From Bryoerythrophyllum caledonicum (taxonomy: Eukaryota > Streptophyta > Bryopsida > Pottiales > Pottiaceae): a DNA stretch of 64,000 nt. Positions within the stretch are counted from its first letter, which is position 1. Each line of letters opens with the position of its first letter. The notes beneath the pieces were generated by a model. It was not told the origin of the DNA. It saw only the letters and a program-made list of their open reading frames with translations, and searched no databases. A program made the position numbers and the translations under genes. Positions 11,080 through 21,111 of the stretch are shown here, one piece after another. Location of the stretch: assembly GCA_963971425.1 (NCBI GenBank), contig OZ020524.1:5938417-6002416 (forward strand), written 5' to 3'.

Positions 11080-11335
11080 CATAGCGACCCCTGGAACTCC
11101 CCCTGTGACCTACAAAACCTTGGAAACGACCTTGTGAATCTTCATAGCGACCCCTGGAAATCCCCCTGCGACCTATCAATTGGTAGCAACGACCCCTGGA
11201 AATCCCCCTACGACCTACCAATTGGTAATAGCGACCCCCCTAATCCCCCCTGCGACCTACCTAATCCCCCTTGCGACCTACCTAATTCCACTTGCGACCT
11301 ACCTAATCCCCCTTGCGACCTACCTAACCCCACTA
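11080..11335 (+). repeat. C-rich tandem repeats upstream of LINE copy B
   Basis: Two nested arrays. Units of about 40-60 bp contain AGCGACCCCTGGAAATCCCC and ATTGGTA. Units of 21-22 bp contain CCCCTTGCGACCTACCTAAT and repeat about five times at 11,240-11,335. They run directly into the 12-bp minisatellite of the element. They have no counterpart at the 5' end of copy A, so the two copies carry different 5' flanks. Confidence 0.8.
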
Positions 11336-12303
11336 CCCGTACATATACGCATCCGTATACTGATACGTATATGTATACATATACTGATATATATACTGAT
11401 ATATATACTGATACATATATTTATATGTATACTGATACATATATTGATACACCTACTGATACGTATACTGATACGTATACTTATATGTATATTGATATGT
11501 ATACTGATACACCTACTGATACGTATATTGGTACGTATATTAGTACATATACAGATTCATATACTGATATGAATACTGATATGAATACCAATATGAATAC
11601 TAACACGAATACTTACACGAATACTGATACAAATACCAAGACGAATATTGAGGCACATACTAATACGAACATACGAATGAATACAAATATAAAACCAAAT
11701 ACAACTACATATACACACACAAAGACAACCACACACCATCAAAGAAACACATACATATACACACACACACACAAAGATGAATACATGCAATCAAAAAAAC
11801 ACCAAAAAAAATACCAAAGCCACCTACAAAAACAAAAAATTCCAAAACAAAACAATAAACCCACCTACTACAAACTACTAATATTAATTGGAGGGGACAT
11901 AGAGACTAACCCAGGACCCATGCCGAACGTACTAAAAAGACACCAGGCTTCGCACAAAAAGAATGCCAAAACATATTTTATACCAAATACCATAAAACTA
12001 CAACCCAAATACGAACACATCGCCCAAAAATTTGCCCTTCTTTTCAAAACCACACATATATCACATCAACAACATAATGACACATACCCATACATCGCCA
12101 TATATATAAACCAACAAAATGAACACCCTCCATCCGACATTCTATATGCCCTAGTCATTACTATACACCCCAACATAGACCTCTGCAATCAACTCCTAAA
12201 CACACAAAATCAAAACATAACCCAATGGACCAATACACTCCTACACACTCTACATAATCTACAAAACCCACCCGAAAGACACATTACTACCCCACACCCT
12301 TAG
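11134..12303 (+). pseudogene. LINE copy B N-terminal ORF with a canonical 2A-like motif
   Basis: A 389-codon frame that reads through the C-rich repeats, then the Thr-Asp/Asn repeat, then a lysine-rich basic stretch, then LLILIGGDIETNPGP with the 2A core at 11,896-11,919. It matches the 2A consensus fully, including the preceding Gly and the hydrophobic run. A 2A peptide makes the ribosome skip the last Gly-Pro bond, giving two proteins from one frame. The frame then continues about 128 residues to a TAG at PHP; copy A has no stop there, so the two copies have picked up separate mutations in this half. The first part of the frame, before 11,341, is probably not coding. Confidence 0.8.
11341..11690 (+). 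repeat. Minisatellite encoding Thr-Asp/Asn repeats, copy B
   Basis: About 30 degenerate 12-bp units based on actgatacgtat, grading into gaatacnaatat-type units. It is translated as Y-T-D-T then N-T-N-T. It is longer than in copy A. Confidence 0.8.
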
Positions 12304-12560
12304 ACAACATTTCCTGAAACTAATTTAAACATCATAAACCACAACACATCGATAAACAAAGAACTATATGACTTTATATACAACCAAAATACACCCCCAT
12401 CAAATGACATCTTAAAATAAAAATTCCCCTACCTCCCTAACACAATCATAAATGAGTCACTAAAATGCCTAAACACCCTCCTGGAATACACACATCCACC
12501 CCCACCGCCGAACCACATCCCACCACAAAACCATAACCCACACACAAACAACAACAACAC

Positions 12561-13567
12561 AAGCATAACAACATGAAACGCCTCATCCCTCAACACCGCG
12601 CTCGCAAACTTACAAAACATAATTACACACACTAACACACCACCGGCACTCATAGTCATACAAGAAACAAAAATATCGACTACAAAATCCACAAAATACA
12701 TACAAAGACTATTTCCTGACTACAAACTTATTTTCAATATTACACATGCCCTAACACGATGCATACAACAAAGAAGACCATCTACACCGGGCCGAGGGGC
12801 CTCCTCACCTTCATATACAAAAAATACGCCAATCCAGGCAATGTCAAAAAAATTCCCACCCCGGTGAACATATCCCCATACCTCCAAATTATGGAAATAT
12901 CTAATCACCCACTACAATCATGGCTAATCCACCACATATACATGCCATCCCACCCCGAAGACATCAGACACACCGAGGACATCAAAACTAACATCACCAC
13001 CCATATCACCAAAATCCCAACCACAACCACATCTTATGTGGTGACTTCAATAGAGACGTTGCCCTCATAGGTAGACAAAACGAAAACCAACACACACCAC
13101 CACAAATAATAGACCTACAATGGAAACAATTTACTGAAAATCTAAACTTCAATTATATTCCCACAAACACTACATACTCTAGATAAGGAGGATACAACTA
13201 TAACAACTGGAGCCTAATTGATGGATTCTATGTACGTGCAACTAACCATACCACATTTACTTCCACAATAGACAATAATATTCAATTGAACTCTGATCAT
13301 TCACCTATACAATTCCACATCCCAAACAACACATTTATAAACCATACACCAACCAACACAAACAATGACCACATACGTATCCTCAACCCCATCCCACAAA
13401 ACAACATAGAATTATTCAACACAAAATTCTTTGAGGAAAACTCACTACGCATTGATTCCCTCATAAACGAATTGGAATCTAATAACCATCTTTCCCAAAC
13501 ACAATGGCAAGAAGCCTGTCACACCCTAGATACACTCATCAACAACATATCCAATACAATTGAATAA
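12561..13567 (+). pseudogene. LINE copy B apurinic-type endonuclease
   Basis: In order: ITxNASSLN with TGA in place of the expected Trp codon, IVIQETKI, HILCGDFNRDVALIG, NNWSLIDGFYVRA, and SDHSPIQFH at about 13,290. The frame shifts between the first two blocks and the third, and a TAA follows TTYSR. All these breaks are also in copy A. Confidence 0.85.
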
Positions 13568-13594
13568 ACTTGCAAAGCCCAACCCATACCACAA

Positions 13595-14151
13595 ATGACA
13601 AATCGAACATCACAACAAGGTGGATATTTACCCCGGAAACTATCTAAAACATGGAAACAACATCTAACCATTTACCACACCATACGGAAAACCATAAGAA
13701 TTGTAAATAACAACCCCCAATGGCGAAACCACCTATTCTCAACAAACTCCAAAACCTTCAACACACACAAATCCCTAATCCACCCCCCATACACCTACCT
13801 CACGACACATGGATAAATGACATAGCATTAATTGCAAAAAATGCCAACATACAAGCCCGAAAAATCACCACCAAACATACCCAAGAAAACATTCGAAAAG
13901 CCATCTCCAAATACAGACAATTGTATAAAACTAGCCCCAAGAAAATAAACAGAAGAATATTCAAAAATATGGAGTCCCCACCATTAGACTGCATCATCGA
14001 CCAATATAACAATATACTAACTAGTCCAGAAGACATTGCAAACGAAATATTTAACCAACAAACAAAAAACAACACACCTACGGTAAACACATGCAACTAT
14101 CAACCGGACCACCGCACTACATGCACATGCGCAGTACGACAATATCCATAG
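13595..14151 (+). pseudogene. LINE copy B linker between endonuclease and RT
   Basis: Same helical linker as 6055-6611, in two overlapping frames of 73 and 143 codons with identical translations. It ends at the shared TAG after RQYP. Confidence 0.7.
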
Positions 14152-14162
14152 CATGACCTAGA

Positions 14163-16481
14163 TGGATTCACATTAGAAACAAGAGGAGACCCGGAAACCC
14201 CACTACACACATACTTTAATCAAGCTACATATGACACATGCCTACGTAACCTAGGAAATAACAAAGCCCCCGGACCAGACCGCATACCGAACTCTATCCT
14301 AAAAAATATGCCCCCAAGGTTCCACAAACTACTAAACCTCTTCTTCTCCCACTGCTACAAACAAAGACAAATCCCCGCTTCATGGAAAACAAGTGCAACG
14401 ATCCTACTATACAAAAAAGGAGACCCATCCATGCTACCAACCATAGACCCATCGCACTAGCCAATACCATCTATAAACTATTTACGAGCACATTCACATC
14501 AATACTATCATCATATGGCGAAAAACATAAAATACTGCATGATAGTCAAGAAGGATTCCGTGCAGAAAGAAGCACCGCTAGACAAATCCAAACAATAATA
14601 GCCGCATTAGAAGATGCACGATTTACAAACCAAGACATATTTATACTGTATGTCGGCTTTAAAAATTCCTTCGGCTCTATTGACCACGCTAGGCTTTTAG
14701 CCATAATGACGGACCTTGGATACCCCAAAGATGTCACCGCACTAGTGGGAAATATATACTCCGAATCCTCAACTTCCTACATAGGAGAACACTTTGGTAA
14801 AACTAAACCCATAGCCATCCAAAGGGGAACAATACAAGGAGATACCCTAAGCCCATATTTATTTATTATATTCCTAGAACCACTACTTAGATGGCTAGAT
14901 AGAGGCAACAATGGATACACATTTGGGACATCACAAACCACCATCAACTCCACGGCATACGCGGACGACCTTGCGGCCATAACCAACAAAATCAACGCCA
15001 TAAAAATACAACTTAACAAAATAGACAAGTACTGCAAATGGACAGGTATGGATGTAGGGGTCCCAAAATGTGCCATCACTGGATGCCCAAATAAATCAAA
15101 AACAAACCCCACCGCATTCAAAGCCCTAATACAAACCTCTAACATTAATTACCGAAACCAACATATACCCATTCTACACCAAAACGAACCATACACATAT
15201 CTAGGAATAAGTCTTGTCCCCTCCCTAAAATGGAAAACCCAAATTCATGCCACCACCACAAAATTAATCAAACAATGCAAAGAAATAGTAGCTTGTCCGG
15301 CCACTATGAAACAAAAAATAAAAATGATCGACACAATTTTAAGACCGGGCGTGGCATACAGCTTCTACGCAGTACCATACTCAATGCCTGCCATCAAAAA
15401 ACTAGACCAAAAAATAACTACCACACAAAAAACCGTATGCGGCATGCCAAAATGTATGTCTAATATAATTACCCAACTACCACACAACCTCTTTGGACTA
15501 GAAGCCTTCTCACTAAAAAACGCATACCTTAGATGCATAGGAGAACAACTCCAGAACGCTCTAAATGACAGTGGCAGACTTGGAAAAATATACAAAGGCC
15601 TAACACATCACATCCTCGCACAATATGGGGGGGCAGAAAACATACCTAGAATAAAAAAGACAAATTGTACAAGATCACCAATAACACGTACCTTCTTTTT
15701 ACTAAAACACGTAGCAAAAGTCCACCTAAAAAGCACTCTCCCCAACTTTCTTACAGAACCAACAACACTAGAAAAAGCCTGGACTCTTGAAACACAAAAC
15801 CACAATACACTCAACACACAATTATCTCAAAAGTTATTACAAAAACTCCTAACAAAAAATATCTATGAACTAAAACAAATCTCCCTACCCAACGGAACAC
15901 ACATCATAAACAATGAAGAATTAAAAACCTACCACTTCATCCCATCAAAACTTATTAAAAGTGCCCTAAAAATTGCACGACAACTCTTTTGTCACCCAAT
16001 ATATCCCCCCCCACCCAACACACATACCAATACACATACATACTCTCATACAATTAGAGACCCATTCATCACTATAAACAATGACATCACCCCAAGAAAT
16101 ATCACCACACAACCGATCCACCCTCCCCACTCCCACCCACACCACCCCTACCCCCCAAACCACATCCTCAAAAATCCCACCACCTATCCCATTAAGAACA
16201 TCATACACCACGAATACAAGGAAAAAATAGATAAAAACCAAATAGAAAACAATTACACTAGATATCTATGCCAATGGACTCACAATAACCACCTTACAAC
16301 AAATGGCTCCCCCAAAGAAACCTCTTCCCAAGACACAACCAAAACACCATTTCACATAACACAAATAAATTGGCACAATATTATCAAAGAACTCAACACA
16401 AATTCTACACCGAAATTATCCAAGCTCACCACCCACAAAACCAACCCCAAGACACAAGGTCCGTCATCCCACCCACAATAA
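14163..16481 (+). pseudogene. LINE copy B reverse transcriptase
   Basis: KAPGPDRIPNSIL and YKKGDP are followed by the frameshift shared with copy A, then the 699-codon frame with GTIQGDTLSPYLF and AYADDLA. The translation is identical to copy A. A second frame from 16,370 gives the start of the post-RT domain and is cut off by (GTT)n at 16,559. Confidence 0.9.
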
Positions 16482-16555
16482 TCCCCCTACTAAACATCTA
16501 CACAACGGAATGCAACCCTGAAAAAGACACTCTTACCTCATCTAACACAATAAAA

Positions 16556-16880
<325 letters not shown>

Positions 16881-17025
16881 TTATTATATATTATAGTATA
16901 TAGATATGCTATGGTATTTTTTTCTTTTCTTTTATATATATTTTTAAATATTTTGAGGTTTTTGATATGTATTTTAGTATATATATATACTATAGTTTGG
17001 TTTGTTGTAGCGTTGTTTGACGCTA

Positions 17026-18105
17026 TTAGTTTGACGTGTCGATTTTGCTTTCGATGGCTCGTTGCTCACGTTCCGAGGCTTGTGCTGCCATGATGGTTGC
17101 AATGAGTTGGGATCGGAGAGTCGTCATTTCCCCTCGTAGGGATTTCACCGTGTTTGCTTGTACCATATCCGCATATTGCCTTGCCTCTTCCACGATTACT
17201 CCTTTCATGGTTTTCATTTCCCTTCGGAGTTGTTGAAGAGTGACACCGTTACCTTGCTTTGGCCCGTTTTCCATAGCAATTATCGCATTAGCTACCGCTG
17301 CGTTCACATCCGTAAATCCTAGTCTTGTCAATTCATCTACACTGGGTTTGTTGCTACCGTCTAGACTCTTAGGGTGGGGGGTAAACATTATGTATTTACC
17401 ATGAAGTTTTTTACTTTGTTTGACAAATTTCTTATATACCGCTGCGTTTAGACACTCAATATTGCAAGTGCCACCATGTCTTCCAAGTTCGAGTTTGAAG
17501 AATGTATCTACCACATTCTCTTCCCCAAGTATGGATTTGATTCCCTCCGTTAGTTTTTTTTCGTTTTTCGTTTTGTTGAGGTTTTTTGCAATTAGAATTA
17601 GGCAATTCTTTTTTGCAAGTTCATCCTCATCCATCTTCCGGGTTGCAAAGATTGGCACAAAAATCTCATTATCAAATGAGATTTTGTAATCCTTTACTTT
17701 GACCGCTTGCTCCAGAGAGGGGGTTTTAACCCATGCAAATTCTGAGAATCCCTTTTTCTCTACCCCCGTTACTTCAAAATCATACCCCCGGGCAAAGCTA
17801 TCTCTCACGATTTCAGCATGTAGGTCATATGCTTCTCTATTGGCTAGGTTTGGACCAGATATTTTGACCGACAAAAGATGTGAGAATGCCAAGGCATCAT
17901 ATGACTTGCATATTTTGCCTTTGTGAAGGATTCCATCATTCGAAGTGAGAATGAAGGGCCTTGTCCCTTGCAATAATCCCTTGGCATCCACATCAGGGTT
18001 CTTAAGGTGTAATTTGATAGCTCCACTCCAATTTTTGGATTGGTGATAACAAAACACAGCTATGGGTTCACCAATGCGGTGTCCTGATGGAAATTCTTCC
18101 ATCAT
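17026..18105 (-). CDS. LINE ORF1-like protein (RRM-like fold plus coiled coil), intact
   Basis: A 359-codon frame with no stops, in a neighbourhood where the other element frames are broken. Residues about 167-245 fit a beta-alpha-beta-beta-alpha-beta RRM pattern: CLILIAKNL, a helix NEKKLTEGIKSILG, VVDTFFKLEL, GGTCNIECL, a helix AAVYKKFVKQSKKL, then KYIMFTPHP. Residues about 290-355 are charged and heptad-like and should form a coiled coil. The N-terminal 160 residues are unrecognised (EFPSGHRIGEPIAVF, then KNWSGAIKLHLKNPD). RRM plus coiled coil is typical of LINE ORF1 RNA chaperones, so I infer an ORF1, possibly of this LINE family. No EN/RT frame follows it; an (AAC)n tract lies downstream. 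A domesticated gene is the alternative. Confidence 0.6.
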   Translation of the reverse strand: MMEEFPSGHRIGEPIAVFCYHQSKNWSGAIKLHLKNPDVDAKGLLQGTRPFILTSNDGILHKGKICKSYDALAFSHLLSVKISGPNLANREAYDLHAEIVRDSFARGYDFEVTGVEKKGFSEFAWVKTPSLEQAVKVKDYKISFDNEIFVPIFATRKMDEDELAKKNCLILIAKNLNKTKNEKKLTEGIKSILGEENVVDTFFKLELGRHGGTCNIECLNAAVYKKFVKQSKKLHGKYIMFTPHPKSLDGSNKPSVDELTRLGFTDVNAAVANAIIAMENGPKQGNGVTLQQLRREMKTMKGVIVEEARQYADMVQANTVKSLRGEMTTLRSQLIATIMAAQASEREQRAIESKIDTSN

Positions 18106-18237
18106 GTAGATATTAATATCAGTGTAGATATGTTTTGATTACAGCTTTCGGTTAGATGAGGTAAAAAGGTTTGGTCGTGGTGAGAACCACGGTTTAAGGA
18201 TTTGGGCAAGTGTTAGCATGTAGGTGCTGCACCGTTC

Positions 18238-18400
18238 TTGTCACTGCTCAGGGGGATAGGTAGCGGGTTGACTGGTATTTTTCCTGCCTCACTAGCGAGC
18301 CAAGCCGTGGGCCGCCCAACCACTCGACGGACTCAATCGGGTTCGAACCCGGACCGGCGGCGGCCACTGACCACGACATTTCCAGCCAACCAAGTCCACG
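18238..18400 (-). other. GC-rich segment with a tRNA-like B box
   Basis: The palindrome GGGTTCGAACCC at 18,339-18,350 equals a perfect tRNA T-arm/B-box sequence. It lies in a GC-rich stretch just upstream of the ORF at 17,026-18,105 on the same strand. I could not fold a complete tRNA around it and found no clear A box, so it is more likely a tRNA-derived SINE remnant or a chance palindrome than a tRNA gene. Confidence 0.35.
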
Positions 18401-18449
18401 ACTTGGCGATCAGGTTGTGCGAATCAACACCTTTATACGTGTGTACCAT

Positions 18450-18857
18450 CAGCTATCTTACGATAAGTTTTATTTTTATTTTTATTTAGTTATTTTTTTT
18501 ATTTTACTTATCTTGTTGGTTGGAAGGTCTAAGTTTTTAGTCTTCCAATAAATAAAAGACTAGGGGATTTTATGTGGTTGAAAGTGGAAAGGATAAGAAA
18601 GTAATGAAGTACCTTGTGGGGTACTTTGGGTAGGGTGACATGGGCTGGAGTGCCCACGTCCACTTGAGGGGGAAAAGTTGGAAAAGAGATTCCTTAGTGA
18701 GTGAGTGGGTGAGTGTGTGTGTGTGTGTGCGGGTGAGAGAGCAAGGGTTTGGAGCAGAACTTTGTCTGGATGTAGCTCGGCGAATTTTGTTTGCATGGAA
18801 TTGAAAATTTGAGGGTTTGTTCTTTATCTTTAGAGATTTCTATACTCGTTTCAAAAA
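18450..18857. other. Gene-free stretch
   Basis: AT-rich, with a short (GT)n tract near 18,710-18,730. No coding or RNA feature seen. Confidence 0.5.
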
Positions 18858-19400
18858 TTGAATTCGGAGTTATGTAGCAAAAGTTATGAAGGTTTGTTTT
18901 TCTGTGAAGAACCGAGGCCATCCATTGAGAGGCAGAGGTTTGACAAGCTATAACTTTTGCTGTAGTTCTTAGTTTTCTTTGAGATTTAGAGGGTGTATGC
19001 GTCTCTATTTTAGCTTTCTAGAAAGATGTCACAAATTGAATTCGGAGTTATGTAGCAAAAGTTATGAAGATTTGTTTTTCTGTGAAAACCCGAGGCCTTC
19101 CATTGAGAGGCAGAGGTTTGACAAGCTATAACTTTTGCTGTAGTTCTTAATTTTCTTTGAGATTTGGAGGGTGTATGCGTCTCTATCTTAGCTTTCTAGA
19201 AAGATATCACAATTGAAATTCGGAGTTGTGAGCAAGAAGTTATAGAGATCTGAATGAATAGGGGTAGGCAGAACTTTGACTGTCCATAACTTTCGGACAG
19301 TAGTTTAGATTGACTTGAAATTTGGAGGAGTGTTATTTGTCTGAATTAGCTTTCCAGAGAGCTATTACACTTAGTATTTGAAGTTTTGAGTCATCTGTGT
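18858..19400 (+). repeat. Tandem repeat of about 177 bp, two full units plus a partial third
   Basis: Units start at TTGAATTCGGAGTTATGTAG (18,858 and 19,035). A more diverged third begins near 19,213. Each contains AGCTATAACTTTTGCTGTAG and AGCTTTCTAGAAAGAT. The style resembles the 187-bp repeat at 45,674-46,140. No coding content. Confidence 0.85.
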
Positions 19401-19993
19401 CACTTGCTTGAAGGTTACAGCCTTGGTAAAACTTTTCCATTGTATTTTTGAACACTTCTTTTGAGTTTCTTAGTGTTTTTGAACACTTGAAGACTTTGGA
19501 GTTGAAGGATGGAGGAATTGAAGACTTAAGGCTTGACTTGAAGAGAAGAGAAGATGGAGACAAGTGTGTTGTGGCTTGTGGTCCGATTTCTTTTTTTGTG
19601 ATTCCAAGCCAGCTTTGGAGGCTAGTTGTATTTCAATTCTGTTCTTGTAAACTCTGTTGCGGCGAAGTGGGGTTAATTGCCCACACGGTCGTGTTTATGT
19701 CGTTCCCACCGGTGAGGCACGTTTGCTGGTCACCGTGGGTTTGAAATTTAGGAGCCAATCTTTCGGACGGTTTCAGCTTGTGGTCTGGCCGTCCCGTTTT
19801 ACCCGTCCGAGGCCGTGGTTTCTTATCACCCACCTTTACCCTTAACCCTTTAGAGCCACCACAGGATAGGCCAACGGGGAGGAGTTTGAAGACTGAAGAC
19901 TGAAGACTAGAGACCGAAGACCTGAAGATTTGAAGATACGATTGGATTCCCGAGCAAACAATCTCCAGTCGTAGCCAGATTCCCTGCGAATTC
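19400..19993. other. Gene-free stretch with a piggyBac-like terminus
   Basis: No supported gene. At about 19,843 the sequence TTAACCCTTTAGAGCC resembles the TTAA-flanked termini at 26,906 and 43,211. No partner end was found nearby. A short GAAGACTGAAGACTGAAGAC repeat lies at 19,887-19,910. Confidence 0.4.
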
Positions 19994-21111
19994 TCAAGGC
20001 GCTCCCCTCTCTACACGACAGCGGGACCCAGTAGGGATTTCCATCTCTTTGAGTTGTGATTTTACCATGTCAAGAATCACTTCTTTTGCCCATTTTTGAT
20101 CACCAAGTTCAAAATGGATTGAAACTTGGTAATCCAGGGCATAGCCATCTTCATCTACCTCAACTTCACTTGGAAGTTGGGTGAGGTTGAAGTGGTTGCC
20201 AATTTTTCCATCCACCCTATTCGAAGACCATTCTTCCTGGGGGACAAATGGGAACGACGGCATTGCACTAACATTTTCAGCTGCCTCTTTCCTATTAAGA
20301 CCATCTTTGACCAAGTCTTCTACGGTTTTTAAAGGCACTTTCGGGCTCCTATTCTTTTTTGCCAAAATGTTCATTGTGTGAAAGCCTAGCCAGTACTTGG
20401 TGCAAGGCAAACTTGTTGCCTTAACCTTTTTTGGATGGCACTAGCAATGATCAAAGCATTTTCATTTTCATTCAAATCGCAAGGGTTTTGCTCAAGTACA
20501 TCAACAAACAAACGTTTTGAGGGGGTCACCGCAACTTGAAGCTGAGACATGCCGTAGATAACAAGAATACGAGTCTTACTAAAAGAGTTGTGAAGATTTG
20601 CTATAGCATTATCCCTTATCATCTTGATTCCAACTTCTCCCCTCAACATACATTGAGGGCTTGGTGAAGTTAGAATGGTCAAGAAGGGATAGATTTTAAC
20701 AATGTATATGCCATGCAAAGAATTCAAATGACCTCTAACTTTCAACTCTGAGTGGAAGAGGATGCAACTGTGACGACTAGTGACATTTACACATACACGC
20801 CCATGAGAGGTGCCATAAAAATGGTCACCTCCCCAAAAAAATAATACGTGTAATATTAAGCTTTGTGCGTATGCCCATGGGTTTTCACAATAAATCCAGT
20901 GGTAACATATGATAGTGAAATGCGAAAGGAGTGATAGAGAACTATGACCTGGTTGTGTTGCCTTTACAAAGGTGCAGTAAAGCCAAGTCGTGAATTGGGC
21001 GTCTCTTGTCTTCTTCTTGTATCTCGCGTCTCGTGCACGTCTTGGGTCTTCACATGGGGTCTTCAGAAGGAGTCCCTGGTCTCCAATCCGAGTGGGTCTT
21101 GAGGAATTCAA
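19994..21111 (-). pseudogene. Unrecognised broken reading frame
   Basis: Two minus-strand frames of 241 codons (21,111-20,386) and 138 codons (20,410-19,994) overlap by a few bases in different frames and look like one gene split by a frameshift. The protein-like part runs from SELKVRGHLNSLHGIYIVKI through QLQVAVTPSKRLFVDVLEQN and ENALIIASAIQKRLR to KTVEDLVKDGLNRKEAAENV and YQVSIHFELGDQKWAKEVI. It does not match a family I know. The first 90 residues look non-coding. Given the surroundings it is probably a transposon-encoded gene relic. Confidence 0.4.

Noticed and set aside
11557..11790. Minus-strand frames across the LINE minisatellites (also 8410-8775)
   Set aside because: Antisense translations of the tandem repeat (ICIS/VCV-type low complexity).
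18330..18400. tRNA gene around GGGTTCGAACCC
   Set aside because: No cloverleaf could be formed with acceptor, D and anticodon arms at the right distances on either strand.
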